A stretch of DNA of 64,000 nucleotides from Robertkochia solimangrovi (GTDB taxonomy: Bacteria; Bacteroidota; Bacteroidia; Flavobacteriales; Flavobacteriaceae), in contig NZ_QKWN01000012.1 of the NCBI RefSeq assembly GCF_007279655.1, positions 1 through 64,000 on the forward strand, in the 5' to 3' direction. Within the stretch, counting starts at the first letter, position 1. Each line of letters begins with the position of its first letter. The translations under genes and the position numbers were made by a program. The notes under the pieces were generated by a model, which saw only the letters and a list, made by a program, of their open reading frames with translations, did not search any database and was not told the origin of the DNA. Shown here piece by piece: positions 26,343-34,219 of this stretch.

Positions 26343-27353
26343 ATGTATAATTCAAGAATTACCGGATTAGGATATTATGTTCCGGATAATGTGGTAACCA
26401 ATGACGATCTTTCCAAAATCATGGAGACCAATGACGCATGGATTCAGGAACGTACAGGTATTCGTGAAAGACGCCATGTGATTCCTGGTGGGGAAGATAC
26501 CACTACCACCATGGGAGTGAAGGCTGCTGAAATCGCCATTGAAAGATCCGGCTTGACCAAGGAGGAGATCGACTTTGTGGTCTTCGCCACACTTAGTCCG
26601 GATTATTATTTTCCGGGCCCCGGAGTATTGGTACAAAAGGAGCTTGGTTTACGAACGGTAGGTGCACTTGATGTTCGTAATCAATGTTCCGGTTTTATAT
26701 ATGCGCTGTCTGTCGCTGATCAGTTTATCAAGACTGGGATGTATAAAAATGTACTCGTTATCGGTTCTGAACTGCATTCAAAGGGACTCGATATGACCAC
26801 TCGTGGAAGAGGGGTGTCTGTAATCTTTGGTGATGGGGCAGGAGCTGCCGTGTTGAGCAGGGAAACCGATCCTGAAAGAGGGATTCTTTCAACGCATTTG
26901 CATTCCGAAGGTGAGCATGCTGAAGAACTTGCCCTGATTGCGCCGGGAATGGGGAAACGATGGGTGACCGACATTCTGGAAGATAAAGACGGTGAGGACC
27001 TTTCTTACTATCCATATATGAACGGACAATTCGTCTTTAAGAATGCTGTGGTGAGATTCAGTGAGGTAATTATGGAAGGACTAAAGAAGAACGATCTCAC
27101 ACCACAGGATATCGATATGCTCATCCCGCATCAGGCCAATCTGAGGATCTCTCAGTTCATTCAGCAAAAATTCGGACTTAGCGATGATCAGGTCTATAAC
27201 AATATCATGCGTTATGGTAATACCACCGCTGCATCTGTCCCTATAGCATTAACAGAAGCCTGGGAGGAAGGAAAGATAAAAGAGGGAGATACGGTAGTCC
27301 TTGCTGCTTTTGGAAGTGGATTTACCTGGGGAAGTGCTATTATTAAATGGTAG
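26343..27353 (+). CDS. 3-oxoacyl-ACP synthase III family protein (FabH-like)
   Basis: 336 residues. The catalytic triad is Cys115 (VRNQCSGF), His263 (IPHQANLR) and Asn293 (YGNTTAASVP). This is the KAS III fold that condenses acyl-CoA with malonyl-ACP to start fatty acid synthesis. It stands alone, not in the usual plsX-fabH cluster, and has a longer 200-220 insert, so it may be a second paralogue with different acyl specificity. It converges on pckA with a terminator between. Confidence 0.92.
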   Translation: MYNSRITGLGYYVPDNVVTNDDLSKIMETNDAWIQERTGIRERRHVIPGGEDTTTTMGVKAAEIAIERSGLTKEEIDFVVFATLSPDYYFPGPGVLVQKELGLRTVGALDVRNQCSGFIYALSVADQFIKTGMYKNVLVIGSELHSKGLDMTTRGRGVSVIFGDGAGAAVLSRETDPERGILSTHLHSEGEHAEELALIAPGMGKRWVTDILEDKDGEDLSYYPYMNGQFVFKNAVVRFSEVIMEGLKKNDLTPQDIDMLIPHQANLRISQFIQQKFGLSDDQVYNNIMRYGNTTAASVPIALTEAWEEGKIKEGDTVVLAAFGSGFTWGSAIIKW

Positions 27354-27379
27354 TTTACCGTTAATGGTGATTAAAATAT

Positions 27380-27474
27380 TTGGTCTGCTGGCGCACGAAG
27401 AAGCTTGAGTGACCTGTGGTGAAAGCGACAGAAGTCATCTTCGCAGGCTCAGTTTGCTTAGTAAGATCTATTTC
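27380..27474 (+). repeat. Dispersed intergenic repeat, copy R3
   Basis: GTCTGCTGGCGCAC at 27383 and GACCTGTGGTGAAAG onward, ending TCGCAGGCTCAGTTTG (27441-27456). The last 16 bases are identical to the reverse complement of 54884-54899 (copy R2). It lacks the middle part present in R1 and R2. Confidence 0.6.
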
Positions 27475-27522
27475 TGATTGATATTAATTAATAGTATTTC
27501 TTTTTCCATTGATATAAAATCA

Positions 27523-27556
27523 AAAAGGCTGTTTCAAAAATCCGAAACAGCCTTTT
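27523..27556 (-). terminator. Convergent terminator, FabH-like gene / pckA
   Basis: AAAAGGCTGTTTC / GAAACAGCCTTTT, loop 8 bases, T runs on both strands. Suitable for pckA (-) and the FabH-like gene (+). Confidence 0.85.
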
Positions 27557-27588
27557 CTAGATCAGTTAAGATCAACAAGCATCAGCTC

Positions 27589-29223
27589 TTATAAATGTTC
27601 TGCCAATGAGTGATGGGTATCGATCAGCGGTCCTCCGTTGATGATCTCGTCAGAAGCCTGATTGGCAAATTTTTCGAAGTTGATGTGGAAGGAATGCGCC
27701 AACTGAATTGATTTACTGATGTACGCACCTTTTTGCAGCCAGGTATTGATTGGATCCAGCATTTCTGTTGGTACTCCAGGGCAATATTCCGGCATATGCA
27801 ATCCGAAGATCGGATGAGCCTTATAGGTTACTTTCTCCATTTCACCATTTAAGATCGCTGTGATCATGGCACGGGTATATTTCAATTTTATTCTGGAACC
27901 CACACCATAAGGTCCGCCACTCCATCCGGTATTCACCAGCCATACATTAACACCTGCATCCTGCATTTTCTGACTGAGCATTTCAGCATATACAGCTGGG
28001 TGTAGTGGCATGAAAGGTTCTCCGAAACATGCAGAGAATGATGGTACCGGTTCGGTGATTCCTGCTTCAGTTCCTGCTACCTTCGCGGTATATCCGGAAA
28101 TAAAATGGTATGCGGCCTGTCCTGGAGTCAGTTTTGACAATGGAGGCAGCACACCGAACGCGTCACAGGTCAGGAAGAAGATATTCTTAGGGTTTGCCGC
28201 ATAAGAGGGTCTTTGGATATTATCGATATGCTCAATTGGATAGCTCACACGGGTATTTTGAGTAATGCTGCTATCAAAGTAATCTACTTCTCTGGTTCCT
28301 GATTTGAAAACTATATTTTCCAGTAATGCACCTGGTCTGATAGCACGGTAGATATCCGGTTCTTTTTCCTCTGATAGATCGATCACTTTTGCATAACAGC
28401 CACCCTCGAAATTGAAGATTACATTATCAGCGGTCCACCCATGTTCGTCATCGCCGATCAGTTTTCTGGCCGGGTCGGCAGAGAGTGTGGTCTTACCGGT
28501 TCCTGATAAACCGAAGAAAATAGCAGTGTCACCATCTTCCCCGACGTTTGCTGAACAGTGCATTGGCAATACTTCCTTCTCTACAGGAAGGATAAGGTTT
28601 AATGCGGAAAAAATACCCTTCTTCATTTCGCCTGTATAGGCAGACCCTCCGACCAGAGCTATTTTTTTTGTAAAGTTCAGTATAGAGAAATTACCGCTTA
28701 ACAATCCTACTTCTTCAGGATTCGGTGCGCTGTATCCGGGAACACAAAGTACCAGCCATTCTTCCTGAAAGTTTTCAAGTTCTTCATTATTTGCGAATCT
28801 CAGGAACATGTTCTTAACAAAGTAATTTGACCATGGGTATTCGGTGATCGTACGAACGTTCATCTGATATTCAGGGTAAGCACATACATATGCATCACGA
28901 ACATAGGCATCTTTGCCAGCCATATATTCGATCATTCCATTGTAAAGTTTGTCGAAATTTTCGGGAGAGATTGGTTTATTGATGCGCCCCCACCAAACTT
29001 TATCTTTGGTATATTCGTCTTTTACAAGGAATCGGTCTTTTGGAGATCGTCCTGTAAATTTCCCGGTGTTTACCACCAGGGTTCCATTTTCGGTTTCCGT
29101 TCCCTGTCCTGAAGAAACAGTGATTTTCTGTAATTCTTCGGCTGGCAGGTTATAATGAACGTTAACATCCTTTAAGCCATATTTGCTTAGATCTACACTT
29201 TTTAATTCCATAGTTGCACTCAT
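27589..29223 (-). CDS. pckA: Phosphoenolpyruvate carboxykinase (ATP)
   Basis: 544 residues, normal length. The kinase-1a P-loop GLSGTGKTT (238-246), metal site GDDEHGW and family start TGRSPKDRF are present. It decarboxylates and phosphorylates oxaloacetate to phosphoenolpyruvate, the entry step of gluconeogenesis. It lies 34 bases downstream of the SLC13 carrier gene on the same strand, so read-through from the usp-SLC13 promoter is possible. That arrangement would link import of C4 acids with gluconeogenesis. Confidence 0.97.
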   Translation of the reverse strand: MSATMELKSVDLSKYGLKDVNVHYNLPAEELQKITVSSGQGTETENGTLVVNTGKFTGRSPKDRFLVKDEYTKDKVWWGRINKPISPENFDKLYNGMIEYMAGKDAYVRDAYVCAYPEYQMNVRTITEYPWSNYFVKNMFLRFANNEELENFQEEWLVLCVPGYSAPNPEEVGLLSGNFSILNFTKKIALVGGSAYTGEMKKGIFSALNLILPVEKEVLPMHCSANVGEDGDTAIFFGLSGTGKTTLSADPARKLIGDDEHGWTADNVIFNFEGGCYAKVIDLSEEKEPDIYRAIRPGALLENIVFKSGTREVDYFDSSITQNTRVSYPIEHIDNIQRPSYAANPKNIFFLTCDAFGVLPPLSKLTPGQAAYHFISGYTAKVAGTEAGITEPVPSFSACFGEPFMPLHPAVYAEMLSQKMQDAGVNVWLVNTGWSGGPYGVGSRIKLKYTRAMITAILNGEMEKVTYKAHPIFGLHMPEYCPGVPTEMLDPINTWLQKGAYISKSIQLAHSFHINFEKFANQASDEIINGGPLIDTHHSLAEHL

Positions 29224-29257
29224 GACAATAATTTTATAGATGAATCATTTTATTTTT

Positions 29258-31111
29258 CTATTCACTGATCTCAAAGGGCCAGAAAAATGGTATCAGGACC
29301 AAAGACATCAAAAAGGTCAATATCAGTAATGGTGTACCTGTTTTCAGGTAATCCATGAATTTATAGCCACCTGCGCTCATGACCATTGCGTTGGTGGTGG
29401 TTCCCATAGGTGTCATATAGGCGGTTGAAGCACTGACTGCTACCGTCATCATAAAGGGTCTTGGAGAAACTCCTATTCCCAGGGCAGCCATATAGGCGAT
29501 CGGAGCCATTAATACAGCTGTTGCCGTGTTATTGATAGTCTGACTCAACAGAGTGGTCAGGATGAAAATTCCTCCCATCAACATCACCGGTTGAGATTCT
29601 CCCAGTGTTTCGATCAACGAATCAGAGATCATTTGAGCCGCTCCCGTTTTTTGGAGGGCAACGCCCATGGGGATCATCGCTGCGATCATGATCACACTGG
29701 TCCAGCTTATGTTCTTATAAGCTTTCTCAATCGGCACACAACCGGTGAACATCATGATACCTGCACATAGCAAAACTGCTATGGATCCCGGCATCACGTT
29801 CAGCGATAATAACAGGATCATCAGAATCATTATCCCGAGTGAGATATAGCTCTTATAATCCAGTGTATCTACATTTTTAACCATCGCCTCAGGACTACCA
29901 CAGATCACCAGATTTTCATAGATCGATTTAAGTCGGTCTATCTTTTCCCAGCTCCCTCTGATGATAAAGGAGTCACCGGCCTTTATCGAAATATTTACAT
30001 CATTTATCGGTTCTCCGCCACGACTAACTCCGAGCAGTTGAATTCCCTGCTGACTCAGGTAGAGTCCTAATGGGATGGTTCTGCCAACGAAGTATGATTT
30101 TGGAGTGACGATCACTTCTACCATTCCAACCTCTGAATTGATGAATTCCCGCTTAAGTTCCTCTTCGTGCAGTTCGTCAGGTATTAAGCCTAGTTTGAAT
30201 TCCTGCATGAACCTATCGATGTCGGAAGGTTGTCCTTTGACTGTGATGATATCATGATACCTCATTTCAGTCTTCCCATTCGGGAATTCTACAAAAGCCG
30301 ATTTTGCTTTTATTTTATTAAAGTGTCTTCGACGTAAACGGATGACGGTTACGTTGAATTTCGACTCCATTTCCCAATCCTTGATCTGTGTGTCGATCAA
30401 TGGAGACATCGAACGGATACGTAAACGGTAAACGTTGTCACCGATACTGAAATCTTCGATCCATTTTGAAAGTTCTGCATCAAGATTTATCGGCTTATTA
30501 CTTGTTTTGATGTTCGGTAAAAGTTTATGACCGAAGAACCGGAAATATGCGATGGCAAGAATCAACATCGGAATACCGATAAGTCCGAATTCAAAGAACG
30601 AGAAACCCTCCATATGATTTTCCATCAGGTGATCGCTTACAATGATATTCGTCGGAGTACCTGTGAGGGTTAATAATCCACCTGCATTTGATCCGTAAGC
30701 TACGGGAAGCAGGATCTTCGAGGGCAGTGTTCCTGCTGTCCAGGCTGCCGATATAGATACTGGCATCAGTGTGGCTACTGTTCCCGTATTACTGACAAAT
30801 CCTGAAAGTACTCCTGATCCAAGTGTTACGATCACCAGTAATTTAGGAACGCTCTTGCCGGCGAGTTCAACGAATTTCCTCCCGGCAAGTGCGGTCCATC
30901 CTGTTCTTGACAAACCCTCTCCGATAATGAATAACGCAGCCACCATAATAACCGTAGGATTGCTGAACCCGCTCAGGGTTTCCGGAACATCCAGTATTCC
31001 TGTCAGATACAGGGATAACATGGAAATCAATGCTACTACGTCCGGTGGGTATTTCCCCCAAATAAACAATGCGATAGTCACAACCAGAATGAGACACAGA
31101 GTCAAGATCAT
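29258..31111 (-). CDS. SLC13/DASS family permease with TrkA-C domains
   Basis: 617 residues. N-terminal and C-terminal membrane halves hold about 10-12 helices, with VVALISMLSLYLTGILDV and SNTGTVATLMPV plus the repeated SQTINNTATAVLMAP sodium-carboxylate type signature. They flank a soluble centre (about 205-385) with two TrkA-C-like RCK regions. Members move dicarboxylates or sulfate with sodium. The TrkA-C insert is usual in the larger bacterial type. It is co-transcribed with the universal stress protein upstream (11-base gap). Substrate not readable. Confidence 0.88.
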   Translation of the reverse strand: MILTLCLILVVTIALFIWGKYPPDVVALISMLSLYLTGILDVPETLSGFSNPTVIMVAALFIIGEGLSRTGWTALAGRKFVELAGKSVPKLLVIVTLGSGVLSGFVSNTGTVATLMPVSISAAWTAGTLPSKILLPVAYGSNAGGLLTLTGTPTNIIVSDHLMENHMEGFSFFEFGLIGIPMLILAIAYFRFFGHKLLPNIKTSNKPINLDAELSKWIEDFSIGDNVYRLRIRSMSPLIDTQIKDWEMESKFNVTVIRLRRRHFNKIKAKSAFVEFPNGKTEMRYHDIITVKGQPSDIDRFMQEFKLGLIPDELHEEELKREFINSEVGMVEVIVTPKSYFVGRTIPLGLYLSQQGIQLLGVSRGGEPINDVNISIKAGDSFIIRGSWEKIDRLKSIYENLVICGSPEAMVKNVDTLDYKSYISLGIMILMILLLSLNVMPGSIAVLLCAGIMMFTGCVPIEKAYKNISWTSVIMIAAMIPMGVALQKTGAAQMISDSLIETLGESQPVMLMGGIFILTTLLSQTINNTATAVLMAPIAYMAALGIGVSPRPFMMTVAVSASTAYMTPMGTTTNAMVMSAGGYKFMDYLKTGTPLLILTFLMSLVLIPFFWPFEISE

Positions 31112-31122
31112 AATTCAGGATT

Positions 31123-31908
31123 TTAAAAATCTATAGCTAGTAACGGTACTTCAGTGGTCTGACTTAACTCACGGGTCAATTTACCTTCTGAGTGTACAGG
31201 ACCTTCGGCATGATTTCGGGGCAGCATTGCTATCAGATCAACTTTGTTCTTATCTACATAGTTGAATATTCCATGAAGGATATCCGGATCCTCTATGAAC
31301 GAATGATGTGAATAGAAGTTTTCCAGATAGTATTCAATATTATTTTCATTTTTTTCGTCTGTAGGAGTATATCCATAGTTGCCTTCGTCATTTTTAACGG
31401 TGATTACATCCACATGAGCATTAAAACGGCGTGCTACATCCAGTAACACTCCCAGTAATTTATAATTGTGGATCTCATCCTTTCCGATCACCAGGGAAAT
31501 TCTTTCTAAATGGAATTCATGATAACCCTTGGGTATTACCAATACCGGGCATTTGGCTGCCAGTACGAATTCAGAGGTCTTTGTTTGAAGAAAACAATGA
31601 TCCTTTAACGGGCAGGTGCCCATGATCACCAGGTCAACCGAAGTGGTACGCTGAATTTCCAGAAGTGATTCATTGATTCTCCCCTTAGTAATGACAGGAA
31701 TAATCTCATTTCGGATTTTTCTGGAATACGTTTGTATGATTTTCTTCAATTCAGGAAGTTTCTCCTGATTCGCTGCGCCATCTTCAACATGTGCCAAAAT
31801 GATCTTAACCTGCGGGTCATTTTCCAGGAATCTTATCGCATAGTTTAGTGCATTACTGGCAACATCTGAAAAATCAAAAGGTACTAAAACTGTTGATATT
31901 GCTTTCAT
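31123..31908 (-). CDS. Universal stress protein, tandem UspA domains
   Basis: 261 residues from the ATG at 31908 (MKAISTVLVPFDFSD). The in-frame ATG at 31929 lies inside the -7 box and is rejected. The first Usp domain (about 1-140) has the ATP-type stretch VIMGTCPL...SEFVLAAKCPVLVIP. The second (about 145-261) starts ISLVIGKDE and is more divergent. Such proteins often bind ATP and modulate partners. It is encoded with an SLC13 permease. Confidence 0.88.
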   Translation of the reverse strand: MKAISTVLVPFDFSDVASNALNYAIRFLENDPQVKIILAHVEDGAANQEKLPELKKIIQTYSRKIRNEIIPVITKGRINESLLEIQRTTSVDLVIMGTCPLKDHCFLQTKTSEFVLAAKCPVLVIPKGYHEFHLERISLVIGKDEIHNYKLLGVLLDVARRFNAHVDVITVKNDEGNYGYTPTDEKNENNIEYYLENFYSHHSFIEDPDILHGIFNYVDKNKVDLIAMLPRNHAEGPVHSEGKLTRELSQTTEVPLLAIDF

Positions 31909-31926
31909 GATACTTGATTTATATAA

Positions 31927-31934
31927 CAAATTTA
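31927..31934 (-). promoter_or_regulatory. -7 box of the usp-SLC13 operon
   Basis: The minus strand reads TAAATTTG, 19 bases before the ATG at 31908. It decides the start of the usp gene. Confidence 0.55.
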
Positions 31935-31992
31935 CCTCCCTAATATTTGATAGGAAATGACCTTTGTCATGTTTTTTGTGTAAAATCTACGC

Positions 31993-32000
31993 TAACTTTG
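31993..32000 (+). promoter_or_regulatory. -7 box upstream of the porin gene
   Basis: TAACTTTG exact consensus. TTTG at 31975 is 14 bases upstream, a slightly short spacing. Confidence 0.45.
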
Positions 32001-32107
32001 ATTTTTATAGCTATAAAGCTGTTTAACAGGAGTTTATGAACGTGAAAAATAATAAAAATTACGTCATGGCCACTAACTTTTATAAAGAAGATCACCAAAT
32101 CTTAACA

Positions 32108-33475
32108 ATGAACACTTCGAAAACGTTTTCATTGAATCCATCGATTTTTAAACTGGTTTTTCTGATGTCATTTTTAATGATCGCTCCAATCCTCGTAGCT
32201 CAGGAAAAGAGTTCTGAGAAATCTGAGATCCCTTTGTCCTGGCATCTGACCAATAATCCCGAAATAGGATTCAAGATCAATGGTGCCATTCAATTCTGGT
32301 CAAGGTATACACAATGGAACCCTGATAGTATGGATGATAAAGGACATCTAAGATCTTCAGCGTATGATGTGTCAGTTCGTAGATTCAGGTTTAACGGAAC
32401 TTTGAATGTCACTGAAAATTTTAAGTTCTACGCTCAGGTAGGAGAGAATAATTTTAATCAGTCAGGACAAGATATTCCTATTCCGAAAATTTTGGATCTC
32501 TATGCTGAAGCTAAGATCACTCCGTTTATGAAATTCGGATTCGGTAAATCAACATGGGACGGATTATCCCGTTATACCGCCCCTTCAACCTTAAGTATGC
32601 TTACTGCAGACTTACCGATCATCGCTCAACCAACCCTAAACATTACGGATGATGTGACCAGAAATTTCGGTATGTTCATACACGGGGATATCGGGAAGGC
32701 TAATTACAGGTTCGCATTTATAGATCCCTATGATTATGGTATTTCCGGGGCCACCCCAAAACAACCGGGTGAGAATAGAGCGGAGTTTACACAGGGTGAG
32801 TTGAATCCCCAGTTTACTGCCTATTTGAAATACGACCTGCTTGAAAAGGAAAATAACAATAGTCCTAACTTTGTAGGAACGTATCTCGGAAAACATAGGT
32901 ATTTGTCGTTGGGGGCAGGAATGAAATATCAAAATAACGCTATGCAGTATCTGCAAGAGGGAGACCTCAGAGAAACAGATCTGAAGCTATGGGCTGCCGA
33001 TATTTTTTGGGAGCAACCTGTAGATGTTGGGATCGGTCAGGCACTAACAGCCTATAGTGCTTGGTATCACTATGATATGGGTCCTAATTACCTTCGGATG
33101 GTGGGTGTAAATAATCCGGCATTCGGTATTGACTCCGGTTCTTCACAGATCAATGGGAAGGGTAATGCCTTTCCTATGATAGGAACCGGAAATGCCTATC
33201 ATCTTCAACTTGGATTAATGCTTGGTTCCGCTTATTATGACTCTTTTTTTGATAATTTTCAGTTATATGCAAGTGGGCAATGGAGTAATTTTGAGGCCCT
33301 GGGTGAAACGGTTGACAGTTATAATGCAGGGATCAATTGGTATCTGAACGGTCAACGATCTAAGATCACAATCGATGTCCAGAATCGTCCGGTCTTTTCA
33401 GGGGTCGGTAGCAGTGCAGTACAGTCTGAAAGAAAATGGATGGTGGTACTGCAATATCAATTCAAATTGAATTAG
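32108..33475 (+). CDS. Outer-membrane porin-like beta-barrel protein
   Basis: 455 residues from the ATG at 32108, which places a signal peptide (FLMSFLMIAPILVAQ) near the N-terminus; an in-frame ATG at 32036 would add 24 polar residues. The mature protein alternates aromatic and polar residues in barrel style and ends with WMVVLQYQFKLN, a typical outer-membrane terminal strand. It resembles phosphate-selective porin O/P-like Bacteroidota proteins, but no decisive motif was seen. It is divergent from usp-SLC13, so the two may together serve anion uptake. Confidence 0.75.
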   Translation: MNTSKTFSLNPSIFKLVFLMSFLMIAPILVAQEKSSEKSEIPLSWHLTNNPEIGFKINGAIQFWSRYTQWNPDSMDDKGHLRSSAYDVSVRRFRFNGTLNVTENFKFYAQVGENNFNQSGQDIPIPKILDLYAEAKITPFMKFGFGKSTWDGLSRYTAPSTLSMLTADLPIIAQPTLNITDDVTRNFGMFIHGDIGKANYRFAFIDPYDYGISGATPKQPGENRAEFTQGELNPQFTAYLKYDLLEKENNNSPNFVGTYLGKHRYLSLGAGMKYQNNAMQYLQEGDLRETDLKLWAADIFWEQPVDVGIGQALTAYSAWYHYDMGPNYLRMVGVNNPAFGIDSGSSQINGKGNAFPMIGTGNAYHLQLGLMLGSAYYDSFFDNFQLYASGQWSNFEALGETVDSYNAGINWYLNGQRSKITIDVQNRPVFSGVGSSAVQSERKWMVVLQYQFKLN

Positions 33476-33570
33476 AGCCTGCTGGTCTTCAGTAATTTTT
33501 CTGATCATCATATTCGTACGCAACCAAACCTGCATTTATTCATCTATCTGATAAACCAAAAGTTTGCCAA

Positions 33571-33972
33571 ATGATAAAAATTTTCAAATACCCCCTGATG
33601 ATATTTGCTATGATACTATGGTCCTGTACCGACAAGGATGATAATATTGATGATAATCTGGCATCGCTATGGGAATTAAATGAAGTATTGTCGGATCCTG
33701 GAGATGGGAGCGGAACATTTCATGAAGTGGATAGTGATAAGTACCTGAAATTCTTTGAAGATGGAACACTTCAATCCAATTATTCGCTTTGTGAGTTATA
33801 CGAAATGGAAGCCGGAATTTTTACTACGACCTATGATGCCGATGCTTCTGTGATTAATTTGCCGGGTGATGAATGTGGAAATTTTTTACAATATGAAATC
33901 AAAGAAGGCGAACTTTATCTTTACTATCCGTGTTTTGAGGCATGTGCTGAAAAGTATGAACGGGTACGGTAA
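33571..33972 (+). CDS. Small lipocalin-like lipoprotein
   Basis: 133 residues. The lipobox MILWSC (Cys19) is followed by an Asp-rich spacer and an eight-strand-like small beta domain. LASLWELNEVLSDPG and SDKYLKFFEDGTLQSNYSLCE match the pattern of lipocalin-like domains common in Bacteroidota lipoproteins. Four cysteines near the C-terminus (CELYE, DECGN, PCFEAC) may form disulfides. Function unknown. A small hairpin CTGCCT/AGGCAG follows at about 33990. Confidence 0.7.
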   Translation: MIKIFKYPLMIFAMILWSCTDKDDNIDDNLASLWELNEVLSDPGDGSGTFHEVDSDKYLKFFEDGTLQSNYSLCELYEMEAGIFTTTYDADASVINLPGDECGNFLQYEIKEGELYLYYPCFEACAEKYERVR

Positions 33973-34118
33973 GCTTTTGAAGTGATGATTCTGCCTTCCG
34001 GTGAGGCAGGCTTTATCAATGCTATTTAAGTTGATTTAGAGATTTTAATGAGCGCTGGATGTGATTTTAGCGAGATAGCTTTCTAAAGCCTGCTCAATTT
34101 TAACTCGATTAATTTTGA

Positions 34119-34158
34119 TATAAAAAAGAAGAAACCCGGAGCTATGCCCCGGGTTTCT
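34119..34158 (-). terminator. Terminator of the TonB-dependent receptor gene
   Basis: Stem AGAAACCCGG / CCGGGTTTCT with a 9-base loop. On the minus strand it is followed by CTTTTTTAT. Confidence 0.8.
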
Positions 34159-34160
34159 GT

Positions 34161-34213
34161 AAATGGTCGTTGCTAAAATACTAACCATCAATATCTAAGA
34201 AAAACGACCATTT
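34161..34213. repeat. 11-bp inverted repeat at the 3' end of the receptor gene
   Basis: AAATGGTCGTT (34161-34171) and AACGACCATTT (34203-34213), a perfect inverted pair separated by 31 bases, between the receptor stop and its terminator. Confidence 0.6.
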
Positions 34214-34219
34214 TGTAGA

